From assembly GCA_003075315.1 (NCBI GenBank), contig QDFQ01000007.1, positions 1 through 64,000 of the forward strand: DNA of 64,000 nt. Direction: 5' to 3'. This document shows positions 46,984-55,514 of this stretch, piece after piece (the first letter of the stretch is position 1; every line of letters starts with the position of its first letter). Below the pieces are notes generated by a model. That model was not told the DNA's origin. It saw only the letters and a list, made by a program, of their open reading frames with translations, and did not search any database. Source of the DNA: Arthrobacter sp. TPD3018 (lineage in GTDB: Bacteria > Pseudomonadota > Alphaproteobacteria > Sphingomonadales > Sphingomonadaceae). The translations under genes and the position numbers were made by a program.

Positions 46984-48111
46984 TCAGCAGCGTGGTGTAG
47001 ACTTGGCCAGATCCATTTCCTTGAGAATACGCCCGGCCTCATGCGGCTCGGACCGCAGATATTGTGGTGGTGCCTCCACCGATGCGCCGAGAGCAGCAGC
47101 TGCATGCCAAGGCCAGCGCGGGTCCCACAGCACGCCGCGCGCAATCGCGATCGCGTCCGCATTGCCATCCTGAAGGATAGCCTCAGCCTGATGCGGGTCG
47201 GTGATGAGACCGACCGCTATGACCGGCATCGACACGGCCTGCTTCACCACCTTCGCGAGCGGCACCTGGTAGGATGGACCGACCGGAATTTTCTGGCGAG
47301 GGTCAAGTCCCCCGCTGGACACATGGATCGCGGCACATCCGCGGGCTTCGAGTTCTGCCGCAAAGATCGCGGTCTCGTCCACCGTCCAGCCGCCTTCGAC
47401 CCAGTCCGTGCCCGAGACGCGAACCGTCACCGGCTTGTCGGCCGGGAAGGCCGCGCGCACGGCATCGAACACTTCGAGTGGGAAGCGCATCCGATTGGCA
47501 AGATCGCCGCCATATTCATCCTCGCGCGTGTTGGAGAGGGGCGAGAGGAACTCGTGCAGGAGATAGCCGTGTGCGGCATGGATCTGGATCGAGTCCAGAC
47601 CGATCCGGGCGGCGCGCCGTGCCGCATCGGCAAAGGCATCGCGGATACGGGCGAGGCCATCGCGATCGAGCGCGCGCGGTGGATGCTCGTCTGGTTCGAA
47701 CGGCAGGGCGCTCGGCGCAAGGGTCTGCCAGCCATGTTCGGCATCGGGCGCGATCTGCGCCCCACCATGCCAGGGCTTTGCCGTACTCGCCTTGCGTCCG
47801 GCATGGGCGAGCTGGATCATCAACGGCATGTCGGACCAACGGCGCACGCCATCGACGACGCGCTGCATCGCCGCTTCGGTGGCATCATCCCACAAACCGA
47901 CATCGCCATAGGTGATGCGCCCCTCGGTCGTAACTGCCGTCGCCTCGATCGTCAGAGCGGCCGCGCCCGACATGGCCAGCTGACCAAGATGGATCAGGTG
48001 CCAGTCGGTCATCGCACCGTCTTCGGCCGAATACTGGCACATGGGCGCAATCACGATGCGGTTGCTCAGCGACAGGCCGCCCACGTCCAGGGGTTCGAAA
48101 AGCTTGGCCAT
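46984..48111 (-). CDS. Old-yellow-enzyme family NADH:flavin oxidoreductase
   Basis: 375 residues of the YqjM/xenobiotic-reductase type. Landmarks: LSNRIVIAPMCQYSAEDG (flavin site Cys near residue 24), LIQLAHAGRKAST, QIHAAHGYLLHEFLSPLSNTREDEYGG (His-x-x-His substrate site), VRVSGTDWVEGG, and the FMN phosphate region DAIAIARGVLWDPRW. It reduces activated C=C bonds with NAD(P)H. The start at 48111 (MAKLFEPL) has AGGAG seven bases upstream and overlaps the VOC gene stop by one base. Operon with VOC and DJ-1 proteins. Confidence 0.9.
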   Translation of the reverse strand: MAKLFEPLDVGGLSLSNRIVIAPMCQYSAEDGAMTDWHLIHLGQLAMSGAAALTIEATAVTTEGRITYGDVGLWDDATEAAMQRVVDGVRRWSDMPLMIQLAHAGRKASTAKPWHGGAQIAPDAEHGWQTLAPSALPFEPDEHPPRALDRDGLARIRDAFADAARRAARIGLDSIQIHAAHGYLLHEFLSPLSNTREDEYGGDLANRMRFPLEVFDAVRAAFPADKPVTVRVSGTDWVEGGWTVDETAIFAAELEARGCAAIHVSSGGLDPRQKIPVGPSYQVPLAKVVKQAVSMPVIAVGLITDPHQAEAILQDGNADAIAIARGVLWDPRWPWHAAAALGASVEAPPQYLRSEPHEAGRILKEMDLAKSTPRC

Positions 48112-48566
48112 TACCATTCTCCTACGTTGGGCATCGAAGCCCATGGTTCGGCAGGAGCCCTGTGTTTGCCCTGCTGGAGTAGTTCGATCGAGATACCTTC
48201 GGGCGAGCGGACGAACGCCATATGTCCGTCACGCGGCGGGCGATTGATCGTCACCCCGCCGGCCTGCAGCCTTGCGCAGGTCTCGTAAATGTCCTCGACG
48301 CGGTAGGCGAGGTGGCCGAAGTTGCGGCCACCCGTGTAGGTCTCGGCCGGGCTGCCATCCTCGGGCGGCCAGTTATAGGTCAATTCGACCTCCGCTTGGC
48401 CGGGCTTGCCCTCGCCGCCATGATCCTCGTCAGCCGCGAGGAAGATAAGGGTGAAGCGCCCCTGCTCGTTTTCGATCCGCCGTGTTTCCTTGAGGCCCAG
48501 CAGTTCGAAGAAGCGAATCGTCGCCTGCGGGTCGGCAACCCGCAGCATGGTGTGGAGATAGCGCAT
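48111..48566 (-). CDS. Glyoxalase I-like VOC protein
   Basis: 151 residues, lactoylglutathione-lyase type: RYLHTMLRVADPQATIRFFELLGL, then GRNFGHLAYRVEDIYETCARL, and SPEGISIELLQ. Metal-ligand candidates are His5, Glu61 (AEVELTYNW), His in FGHLAYRV and Glu in ISIELL, a complete glyoxalase I set. It converts the glutathione hemithioacetal of methylglyoxal. The neighbours (DJ-1-like deglycase/glyoxalase and OYE) give an electrophile-detoxification operon. Confidence 0.88.
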   Translation of the reverse strand: MRYLHTMLRVADPQATIRFFELLGLKETRRIENEQGRFTLIFLAADEDHGGEGKPGQAEVELTYNWPPEDGSPAETYTGGRNFGHLAYRVEDIYETCARLQAGGVTINRPPRDGHMAFVRSPEGISIELLQQGKHRAPAEPWASMPNVGEW

Positions 48567-48568
48567 GA

Positions 48569-49264
48569 TCAGGCCCGCTTTACCGTGAGGGCTTCCATGA
48601 CCAGCTCCGCGGTGCGCGTAGCCGAAGCGGGGTTCTGTCCGGTCACCAGATTGCCGTCGCGCAGAGCGAAGGGCTGGAAATCGGGGCCGCCCTCATGATG
48701 CGCGCCCAGCTCCTTCATGCGGGTTTCGAGGAGGAACGGCACGGCCTGATCGAGGCCCACGGCGCGTTCCTCGCTGTCGGTGAAGGCGGAAACCCGGCGC
48801 CCCGCCACGAACGGCGTGCCATCCGGCTTCTTCGCGGAACCAAGTCCGGCGGGACCGTGGCAAACGGCGGCCACGATCTTGCCTTCGCGGTCGAACCGCT
48901 CGACCAGTCGCGCAAGGTCTTCGTTGCCGGGATAGTCGAACATCGTACCGTGCCCGCCGGGCAGGAACACCGCGTCGTAACCCGAAATGTCGATGCCGGT
49001 GAAAACGGGCGTGTCGGCGACCTCCGCCTTCAGCGCCTCATCCTTCAGATAGCGCTCGACCGATGCATCATTCTCGCCATCGGCGTTGACGCTGCGCTGG
49101 TCGACCGGGATCGCGCCGCCCTTGATCGAGGCCAAGGTCACGTCGGCGCCCGCATCGCGGAAGGCGTAGTAGGGTGTGGTCAGTTCTTCGAGCCAGACGC
49201 CGGTCGGCTCGGTGCCGGGCGTCATGCGGTCGGCTGACGTGGCGATCATGAGAATGAGTGTCAT
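48569..49264 (-). CDS. DJ-1/PfpI-family protein (Hsp31-like)
   Basis: 231 residues of the class I glutamine-amidotransferase-like fold. Nucleophile Cys in VAAVCHGPAGL, acidic residue in LPGGHGTMFDYPG, and VWLEELTTPYYAFRDAGADV at the N-terminus, typical of glutathione-independent glyoxalase/chaperone Hsp31-like members. AGGAG precedes the ATG at 49264. First gene of the three-gene operon and divergent from a LysR regulator. Confidence 0.88.
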   Translation of the reverse strand: MTLILMIATSADRMTPGTEPTGVWLEELTTPYYAFRDAGADVTLASIKGGAIPVDQRSVNADGENDASVERYLKDEALKAEVADTPVFTGIDISGYDAVFLPGGHGTMFDYPGNEDLARLVERFDREGKIVAAVCHGPAGLGSAKKPDGTPFVAGRRVSAFTDSEERAVGLDQAVPFLLETRMKELGAHHEGGPDFQPFALRDGNLVTGQNPASATRTAELVMEALTVKRA

Positions 49265-49443
49265 CGGCTTGGCTCCTTTGCGTGCCGGATCGTGGAGGCG
49301 GGCGAGTGACGATGCCGTCGCGGCGATGGCCGGCACCAAAGCCCGTCAGGATCGAGCATCGATCATGCGTCTGTTCGATCCGTCGATGCTGGATTAGATA
49401 GGCCTCACCGCTCATCATGAACCCCAACGGGAATGGCCGTCAT

Positions 49444-49461
49444 CCATAAATCAGTTTATGG
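49444..49461. promoter_or_regulatory. Palindrome in front of LysR gene
   Basis: CCATAAA and TTTATGG form 7-bp arms around a 4-base spacer. They end eight bases before the lysR-type start codon and lie between divergent genes, which fits a LysR autoregulatory binding site. Confidence 0.5.
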
Positions 49462-49468
49462 AAACATA

Positions 49469-50347
49469 ATGTCTCTTCCACAGATGCGCACCTTCATCGA
49501 AGTCTATCGCCGTCGGTCATTGAGCGACGCAGCGCGCGCGCTCGGCATCACGCAGCCTGCGGCGTCCCAGCACATCGCCTCGCTCGAGGCGCAACTTGGC
49601 CATCCGCTTTTCGATCGCCATTCGCGCGGCGTCCGTCCCACGGTGATCGCGGACGATTTCGCCGCTTCAATTGGTGGCAGCCTCGACCGTGCCGAAGCCG
49701 CATTGGCATCGGCACGGGCGCGGTCGGTTCAAATGTCCGGGACGGTGCATATTGCCGCGCCATCTGACCTTCTCGGCGAAATGATCACGCCAAGACTGGG
49801 GCCGCTTCTCAACGCCGGGCTTGATCTGCGCCTGCATATCGGTGGGCGCGAAGCCCTTTATGCCATGCTGCTTGATGACAAGGTGCACCTCTGCATCACG
49901 GCATCCCGGCCCGCGGATGCACGGCTTGCCTATCAGGAGATCGGCTCGGAAGACCTGCGAGCTGTGGCCGCGCCCGTCGTAGCCGAGCAAATGGCGCGCA
50001 TGCCGCTCAGTGAAGCGCTTAATACGGTGCCTTATCTTGCCTATGACCTCGACCGGCCATTGGTACGCAACTGGCTGGAGGCGAACCAGATCGAGGTAGC
50101 GCGGCTTCCGGCCCTGACCGCACCGGATTTGCGCGTCCTGCGCTCTGGCCTATGCGCGGGATTGGGCTGGACGGTTCTACCCGGCTATCTCACCAGGGCC
50201 GAACGTACGGCCTGCACCCTTGTCGAAATTGCAGCGCCTATCCGCGTGCCGACCAACGCATACTATCTTGTCTGGGCCAAATCCTCCTTGCGCCACCCCC
50301 GCGTTGCCTTGGCGCGCGATGCGCTGATCGGAGCATTGAGGGCGTGA
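49469..50347 (+). CDS. LysR-family transcriptional regulator
   Basis: 292 residues. The N-terminal winged helix-turn-helix is MRTFIEVYRRRSLSDAARALGITQPAASQHIASLEAQLGHPLFDR. The C-terminal substrate-binding domain starts about residue 85 (SGTVHIAAPSDLLGEMI). The start at 49469 (MSLPQMRTF) is the usual LysR N-terminus. Divergent from the DJ-1/VOC/OYE operon, which it probably activates in response to an electrophile. Confidence 0.92.
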   Translation: MSLPQMRTFIEVYRRRSLSDAARALGITQPAASQHIASLEAQLGHPLFDRHSRGVRPTVIADDFAASIGGSLDRAEAALASARARSVQMSGTVHIAAPSDLLGEMITPRLGPLLNAGLDLRLHIGGREALYAMLLDDKVHLCITASRPADARLAYQEIGSEDLRAVAAPVVAEQMARMPLSEALNTVPYLAYDLDRPLVRNWLEANQIEVARLPALTAPDLRVLRSGLCAGLGWTVLPGYLTRAERTACTLVEIAAPIRVPTNAYYLVWAKSSLRHPRVALARDALIGALRA

Positions 50348-50389
50348 GCGGTCTGGCTGACTGATCCCGGTGCGCTCGGTACACAGAGA

Positions 50390-50451
50390 CGAACGATTGG
50401 CCAGCTCCTGGAAGCGGAAAGAGGGATGCGAACGGCCGACTTCGGGCCAGG
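50390..50451 (+). repeat. Dispersed repeat, copy 13
   Basis: CGAACGATTGGCCAGCTCCT at the left; the right half GCGAACGGCCGACTTCGGGC is diverged at TGGGTC. It lies between convergent lysR-type and hxlR-type genes. Confidence 0.55.
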
Positions 50452-50507
50452 CTGATCCAGAAGCGATGGGTGCGATGCTTGTCGAGTCAGGCCCAATGGC
50501 CTGCCAG

Positions 50508-50909
50508 TCAATCGCGCTCACGCCCCCAGCCGTCACGCTCAGCGAATAGCTTCTGCATTACGACCATATTGTCGGTGCCCCACTGGCATAACGGCTCGAG
50601 CGCGCGGGCGAGACTCTGGCCGAGTTCGGTCAGCGTGTAGTCGACCCGCGGAGGCACTTCCTTGTAGTCGTTCCTGCGCAGGACGCCGTCCGCCTCAAGT
50701 TCCTTGAGTTGCTGGATCAGCACCTTGTCACTGACGTCGCGGATGGCGCGCTTTAATTCCCCATAGCGGGTGGGCCCGCGTAGCAAAAAGTACAGGATCA
50801 GCGGCTTCCACTTTCCCGATATGACCTTGAGCGTGGCGTCGAGCCCGCAGGTGAAGGCAGGCGCGATGGGCGCGATAACGGCATCGTCGACCAGTGGCAT
50901 TTTAGACAT
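50508..50909 (-). CDS. HxlR-family transcriptional regulator
   Basis: 133 residues, winged-helix HxlR type: CGLDATLKVISGKWKPLILYFLLRGPTRYGELKRAI, then VSDKVLIQQLKELEADGVLRR and a beta wing (PRVDYTLTELGQSL). A Cys at about residue 21 is in the place used for redox or electrophile sensing by several HxlR proteins. Divergent from an SDR gene; it is likely to repress it. Confidence 0.9.
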   Translation of the reverse strand: MSKMPLVDDAVIAPIAPAFTCGLDATLKVISGKWKPLILYFLLRGPTRYGELKRAIRDVSDKVLIQQLKELEADGVLRRNDYKEVPPRVDYTLTELGQSLARALEPLCQWGTDNMVVMQKLFAERDGWGRERD

Positions 50910-50913
50910 TATA

Positions 50914-50939
50914 GGTACTTACTAAAAGGTGCATACTTG
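50914..50939. promoter_or_regulatory. Probable HxlR operator/promoter
   Basis: GGTACTTACTAAAAGGTGCA followed by TACTTG gives two TACTT half-sites 19 bases apart in the 82-base gap between the divergent hxlR-type and SDR genes, the usual location for an HxlR binding site. Confidence 0.5.
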
Positions 50940-50991
50940 TCCTTAGGTAGGCTGCAAGCCAACTGCGTGCAACCAATGAATGGAGGCACTT

Positions 50992-51726
50992 ATGGCCAGA
51001 CTGAATGGGAAGATCGCTGTTATTACTGGGGGTGGCACGGGGATTGGCTTGGCGTCAGCGAAGCGGTTCATCGCCGAAGGGGCGTTCGTGTACCTGTTCG
51101 GACGTAGGGCGGAGAAGCTGCAAGCTGCAGTGGCGGCGCTCGGCGGCAATGCGCGGGCGGTTCCGGGATCGGTTGCCGATGCTGGCGATCTTGACCGGCT
51201 GTACGACACGGTGAAGCAGGAGCACGGCAAGCTCGACATCTTGTTCGCCAATGCCGGCACGGGGGCATTGGCGCCCTTGTCCGAGATCACGTCCGCCCAT
51301 GTCGATGCGACGTTCGACGTCAATGTGAAGGGCACGATCTTCACGGTTCAAAAAGGCGTGAAGCTGATGGAGGCCGGCGGCTCGGTCATCCTTACGGGCT
51401 CGACCACGGGCGTCATGGGGACGCCGGCATTCAGCGTCTATAGCGCCTCCAAGGCGGCGGTCCGCAATCTGGCACGCAGCTGGGCGCAGGATCTGCGGGG
51501 CACGGGTATCCGGGTCAACGTCTTGTCACCAGGCCCGACCTTGACCGAGCTTGCCGCCGAGGTCGTTGGCCGTGATGCCATGATCGAAATGGGGGCGACG
51601 ACGCCAATCGGACATGTCGGCGAGCCGTCAGAAGTCGCGGCCGCTGCTGCATTCCTGGCATCATCGGACAGCAGCTTCATGACGGGCAGCGAGCTGTTTA
51701 CCGACGGTGGCCTAGCGCAGATTTGA
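50992..51726 (+). CDS. Short-chain dehydrogenase/reductase
   Basis: 244 residues, classical SDR. Cofactor motif TGGGTGIG near 14-21, NAG in FANAGTG, catalytic Ser in ILTGSTTG, and YxxxK in YSASKAA. FGRR after strand 2 suggests NADP. The start at 50992 is fixed by GGAGG just upstream (within an apparent earlier ATG at 50980). Controlled by the divergent HxlR regulator; the substrate is unknown. Confidence 0.9.
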   Translation: MARLNGKIAVITGGGTGIGLASAKRFIAEGAFVYLFGRRAEKLQAAVAALGGNARAVPGSVADAGDLDRLYDTVKQEHGKLDILFANAGTGALAPLSEITSAHVDATFDVNVKGTIFTVQKGVKLMEAGGSVILTGSTTGVMGTPAFSVYSASKAAVRNLARSWAQDLRGTGIRVNVLSPGPTLTELAAEVVGRDAMIEMGATTPIGHVGEPSEVAAAAAFLASSDSSFMTGSELFTDGGLAQI

Positions 51727-52507
51727 CAAGGTGCTCCAGCCGGCTTGAGGTCGGCTGGCACCATCAAATTACCTCGTGCCGCACCGATCGCAGCCGCGAC
51801 CTTCCGATCACCGCGCTATGCGATGACGATGCTGGAAGGTCGACATGAACGAATGGCAAAAGTTCGGAAGCGGGGAATGGATCGTAGATGTCTGCTTCTG
51901 GGTCTGACTATCTGCCTAGGTGCGGACGAACTCGACGCTGTTTCGGGTATAGAGCAGCGCCTGATCTTCTGAAACCCGAGCACCTATTCACGAAGCGGTA
52001 GATAAGCAGCACCGTCCTATGTGCAATGGGCACCGTACGGCAGCTCTTCTCGAATGCGGTCTTGAGCTTCATCGATTTCGGCAGATCGTCCTCGACGAAC
52101 TGTCCTCCAAGCGATCGCACGACGCGGCCGAACAGCCAAGCCAGCTTCTCCCAGGCAAAAGGATTTCCGGTGGAGGTCAGGTCCGTACTAGCCGGTTTGC
52201 GACTAGGGCGAGCGCCGTGCTCCTGATACAAGCGCGGCTTCGGCCGGGCTTGGGATACCGGATAGCTCGCGGTACGGTCCAGCGTGGCCCGGGCTACTGA
52301 GTACTCGGTCTGGGTGCGATCTTAGAAACGTGGCGTAAAGGGATCGATAAACGGCTGCTCCACGGCGTGGATGAACTCGGTTGCCGTTGCCGAGGCGAGA
52401 GCTTGTGCTCACGCGGACACTTTGATTAGATCGGTATTGCAATCGCTTGGCGTAGAGGCCTACGCTTCCGTGAGGCCGGCGATAGTGACGGTCCCACAAG
52501 AGGCTCA
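51727..52507. other. Long gap upstream of the Kiwa pair
   Basis: 781 bases, the largest gene-poor stretch in the window. Contains repeat copy 14 (51845-51908). Short frames on both strands (for example 51908-52231 minus) show no family resemblance. Possibly a decayed gene or a promoter region for the Kiwa genes. Confidence 0.5.
51845..51908 (+). repeat. Dispersed repeat, copy 14
   Basis: ATGAACGAATGGCAAAAGTT at the left, GATGTCTGCTTCTGGGTCTG at the right; the right part matches copy 4. It follows the SDR gene. Confidence 0.65.
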
Positions 52508-53119
52508 ATGCAGCTTAGGAAGCAAGCCGCCTTCGTCCTGTACGTCGGCTCATACCTGCCGCTAGGAGTGGTCCTGCTCGTCCAGGACATCGAGCCGGCG
52601 GCGTTTGGCACAACAGTCTGCCGCCCCTCGGCATTGTTTGCAGGTTCGTGCAGGCTGCCCCTCCTACACCCCGGTTGGTCATTGGGCGTGGTCGCAGCCG
52701 GGATCGCGTGCGTAATGGTGACGCTGCTGACGCTGCGCTCTACAGCCGTTCCGCACAGAATTCGTGTGTCCGAGGTGAAGCACATTCCTGCCGACCTCAT
52801 CAACTACGCCATGCCCTACATCGTGTCTTTCATGGCGCTGGACTTCGCATCACCCGCAAAGCTCCTCGGCTTCGCCGTGTTCTTCGTCTGGATCTTCTGG
52901 ATAACCTATAGGTCCGGGCAGATCGTGATGAACCCCTTACTAATTGTCTTCGGGTGGAAGCTATTCGAGGTGAAGTATGGCTATCTCCAGAGCGGCGACA
53001 CGCTTGTTGGCAGAGCGCTGGCCCGGAACGACCTGGAGCCCAACCGCGTGTACCGTCAAGGCAATCTGCAGGACGTGCTGATCCTCGTCCCGCAGGATAA
53101 GGAGGATCCACATGGCTAA
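52508..53119 (+). CDS. kwaA: Kiwa defence protein KwaA (membrane component)
   Basis: 203 residues with four membrane segments: about 8-26 (AAFVLYVGSYLPLGVVLLV), 57-76 (WSLGVVAAGIACVMVTLLTL), around 97-112 (INYAMPYIVSFMALDF) and around 117-133 (LLGFAVFFVWIFWITY). A cytosolic C-terminus follows (GDTLVGRALARNDLEPNRVY). Size, topology and the DUF4868-type gene overlapping its stop fit KwaA of the Kiwa antiphage system. KwaA is the membrane partner that detects phage perturbation. Assignment rests on gene pairing more than on sequence motifs. Confidence 0.75.
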   Translation: MQLRKQAAFVLYVGSYLPLGVVLLVQDIEPAAFGTTVCRPSALFAGSCRLPLLHPGWSLGVVAAGIACVMVTLLTLRSTAVPHRIRVSEVKHIPADLINYAMPYIVSFMALDFASPAKLLGFAVFFVWIFWITYRSGQIVMNPLLIVFGWKLFEVKYGYLQSGDTLVGRALARNDLEPNRVYRQGNLQDVLILVPQDKEDPHG

Positions 53120-54029
53120 CCTCGCAGGTCTCAAGGCGTTCGACTTCGCTGGCGCCGACCTCACGGTCTGGGTCTACAAGCGCTCCACTCGGGACGGTGT
53201 GCCGGTCTTCACCGGCCGCTGGGTGGGCATCACCGACGAACTAGCCGCCTCATTAAGAGAAGCGGTTGCGCAGAGGATCGACGCCGTCGGCGAGACGATC
53301 GAGTACGAGATCCTAGCGCAGAATAACGAGGCGAGCGTCCTCACGCTCGGCGCGGACGAAACGCACATTGCGCTTGTCGAGGCGCAGTCCGCCAATCCGA
53401 CCGAGGCCAGGAAGGTGAAGCGCTTGAAGCAGATCGCCAATGCGCACTTCTACATGCTCCGCTTCGCCACGCAGGACGATGTCCTGCTCGCCGTCAGGAA
53501 GACGAACGCGAGTTGGTCCACCCGCCGGGCGACCGACATGCTTCGCGTCGTCTTCCAGGACGAGGAGCTGGACGTTGACGAGCGTCCCACCTTCACGATG
53601 GAACCCGTCTTCGATTTTTTCGTGTTCGACGGCGATGTATTCGTCGCCAACAAGGCGCGGTTCGAGTCCGTCCTCGCGTATCGGGCCGGACACATGGAAG
53701 CCTTTCAAGAGCTCGCGGGCGAGCCGGACTTCAGTGGCATTTTCTCCGATGTGGCCGCGATCACCGCCTTCGTCGGGGAGAACAAGATTCAGCTCAGGAG
53801 GGCGGTGGCGATCCGGGAAAAGGGCCACTTTCGGGATCCCGCCTTTATGCAGAACCTGCGTACGGAATGTGAAGCGATGGGGCTCGCGATCGTGTTCGAC
53901 GATGCCGGCCTCATCGTCCCGTCGCCTGAGACGTGCCGAGACATCTTCCAGGCCTTGCTCGATCACAGACTGGACTCACGGCTGTCAATGCGCCTCTACG
54001 ATGTTCAGAGCACAGAGGCCGTCCAATGA
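53112..54029 (+). CDS. kwaB: Kiwa defence protein KwaB (DUF4868)
   Basis: 305 residues. The C-terminal two thirds show the DUF4868 pattern: HFYMLRFATQDDVLLAVRKT, then TMEPVFDFFVFDGDVFVANKARFESVLAYR and FSDVAAITAFVGENKIQLRRAVAI. KwaB is the cytosolic partner of KwaA; it associates with DNA and blocks phage replication in described systems. AAGGAGG lies before the ATG, which overlaps the kwaA stop by eight bases. Length is near the known ~310 residues. Confidence 0.78.
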   Translation: MANLAGLKAFDFAGADLTVWVYKRSTRDGVPVFTGRWVGITDELAASLREAVAQRIDAVGETIEYEILAQNNEASVLTLGADETHIALVEAQSANPTEARKVKRLKQIANAHFYMLRFATQDDVLLAVRKTNASWSTRRATDMLRVVFQDEELDVDERPTFTMEPVFDFFVFDGDVFVANKARFESVLAYRAGHMEAFQELAGEPDFSGIFSDVAAITAFVGENKIQLRRAVAIREKGHFRDPAFMQNLRTECEAMGLAIVFDDAGLIVPSPETCRDIFQALLDHRLDSRLSMRLYDVQSTEAVQ

Positions 54030-54184
54030 GACTCGCCGGGCGGCTTCCCTCGAGCCTAATGTCGCTTGAATAACTCGCCGAAAGAATCTTGACGTTGCAC
54101 CATCCCGAAAGGGACGGATTGCATAATTCCCAGATCGGATTTGCAGGATGCCAGTCGCCGCCACATCGTATTGAGGGAGCGCTC

Positions 54185-55393
54185 ATGCAGACGGAACAGT
54201 TGCTCGACGCAACGGCGGATCTACTTCGCGGCCGGGCGGCGCAGCGGGCGGCAGATGCGGAGATTCACGCGCCAGACTTTTGCCTGCTCGACTACCTCGA
54301 TGTCCGTGAGAACGGCATCTCCCGCATCCTAGCGAACCTGCTCGATCCGTCGGGCAGCCACGGCCAGGGCGCCCGCTTTCTTGAGGCATTCCTCAAGTGG
54401 GCCGGGCTCGACGGTGGCTGGTTGGCGGGCGCAAGCACGGCGAAGGTCTACACTGAAATGCCGACCGCGTCCGGCAAAGGTCGAGGCTACATCGACATCC
54501 TGGTGAGGATCGGTGGTCGGGCGCTGGCGATCGAGAACAAGCCGGACGCGACCGACCAGCCGCTGCAGGTCGCGAGGTATCTGGACGATCTCGCTCAGCA
54601 CTGCCGCGGCGGACACTGCTTGGTGTATCTCTCGGGCTCGGGCGAGGGACCTTCGGCGACCTCCATCGAGCCCGCAAGGGCAAGCAGGGAGGTCGAGGCC
54701 GGCAATCTCGTGCTGACCGGCTATCCGGCGCTTATCGAATGGCTAGAGGAGTGCATGCCCGTCAGCCGGGCACCGGCGGTCTCGGCGATGCTGGAGGGGA
54801 TCGTGCGACATATTGGCAAGCGCTTCATGGGGACCGACGACGTGCAGGAGCAATCAGATCTTATCGATGTGGTGGTCCGGAACCGCGATGCGTTGGAGCC
54901 GGCACTGGCGATCGTCGAGGCCGGAGACGCGATCCGCGCGCGCCTTCTGGAGGGTGTGGTGACTGCGGTGAGCGGCGCCGCGCGAAGCCGAGGCTGGCGC
55001 GTCGCCCGCTCCGATCTCGGGCCAGTCAGGTACGGCGCGATTACCATTAGTTTTGGAACCAATTCCAGCCTGGGCTTCGGTCTCGCGGCGGACACGGCGA
55101 GCTACGGCTGGCTTTACTACGGCCTAAACAGCGTCGGCGGCGTCAGGCTGCCCGCCGGATTGAAGGGGGCGATGAAGGCTCTTCTCGGCGCGCCGAAGTC
55201 GACGAAGGCGTGGCCGGCCTGGAAGCTAGTAGGACCCAACGACCGCCACTTTCCTATCGCGACCCATGCCGATCGCGCGTTCTGGCTTGCCGCCCTGGAC
55301 GGCAGCCTCGCGGCCATGGTGATAGACTTCGCCGACGCTGTGGAGAATCGGCTTCGTGCAGACCGAATCTTGACCGCCGTGCGGTCTCGTTGA
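54185..55393 (+). CDS. PD-(D/E)XK nuclease-family protein next to Kiwa
   Basis: 402 residues from ATG at 54185 (GAGGGAG upstream). The N-terminal domain has the pattern of the PDDEXK_4 type: ENGISRILANLLDPSGSHGQGARFLEAFL, then GYIDILVRIGGRALAIENKP with Asp104, Glu117 and Lys119 as catalytic residues, followed by QPLQVARYLDDL. The C-terminal ~200 residues (DLIDVVVRNRDALEPALAIVEAG, YGAITISFGTNSSLGFG) are a separate domain probably used for sensing. It follows KwaB by 155 bases on the same strand. A defence nuclease is likely; whether it belongs to Kiwa is unknown. Confidence 0.8.
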   Translation: MQTEQLLDATADLLRGRAAQRAADAEIHAPDFCLLDYLDVRENGISRILANLLDPSGSHGQGARFLEAFLKWAGLDGGWLAGASTAKVYTEMPTASGKGRGYIDILVRIGGRALAIENKPDATDQPLQVARYLDDLAQHCRGGHCLVYLSGSGEGPSATSIEPARASREVEAGNLVLTGYPALIEWLEECMPVSRAPAVSAMLEGIVRHIGKRFMGTDDVQEQSDLIDVVVRNRDALEPALAIVEAGDAIRARLLEGVVTAVSGAARSRGWRVARSDLGPVRYGAITISFGTNSSLGFGLAADTASYGWLYYGLNSVGGVRLPAGLKGAMKALLGAPKSTKAWPAWKLVGPNDRHFPIATHADRAFWLAALDGSLAAMVIDFADAVENRLRADRILTAVRSR

Positions 55394-55514
55394 TCACGCT
55401 GAGCAGATATTGGCGGTCTGAAAAACAGGAGCGGATGCTACGGCGGCGGCGCCGGGAGTGTTCGAAGCTGAGCGGCCGCGCACTGAGCTATCGGGTACGG
55501 CTCGCATCAGCCGT

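Noticed and set aside
51908..52231. 107-residue minus-strand frame upstream of Kiwa
   Set aside because: No family resemblance, no ribosome site and odd composition; mentioned only as gap content.
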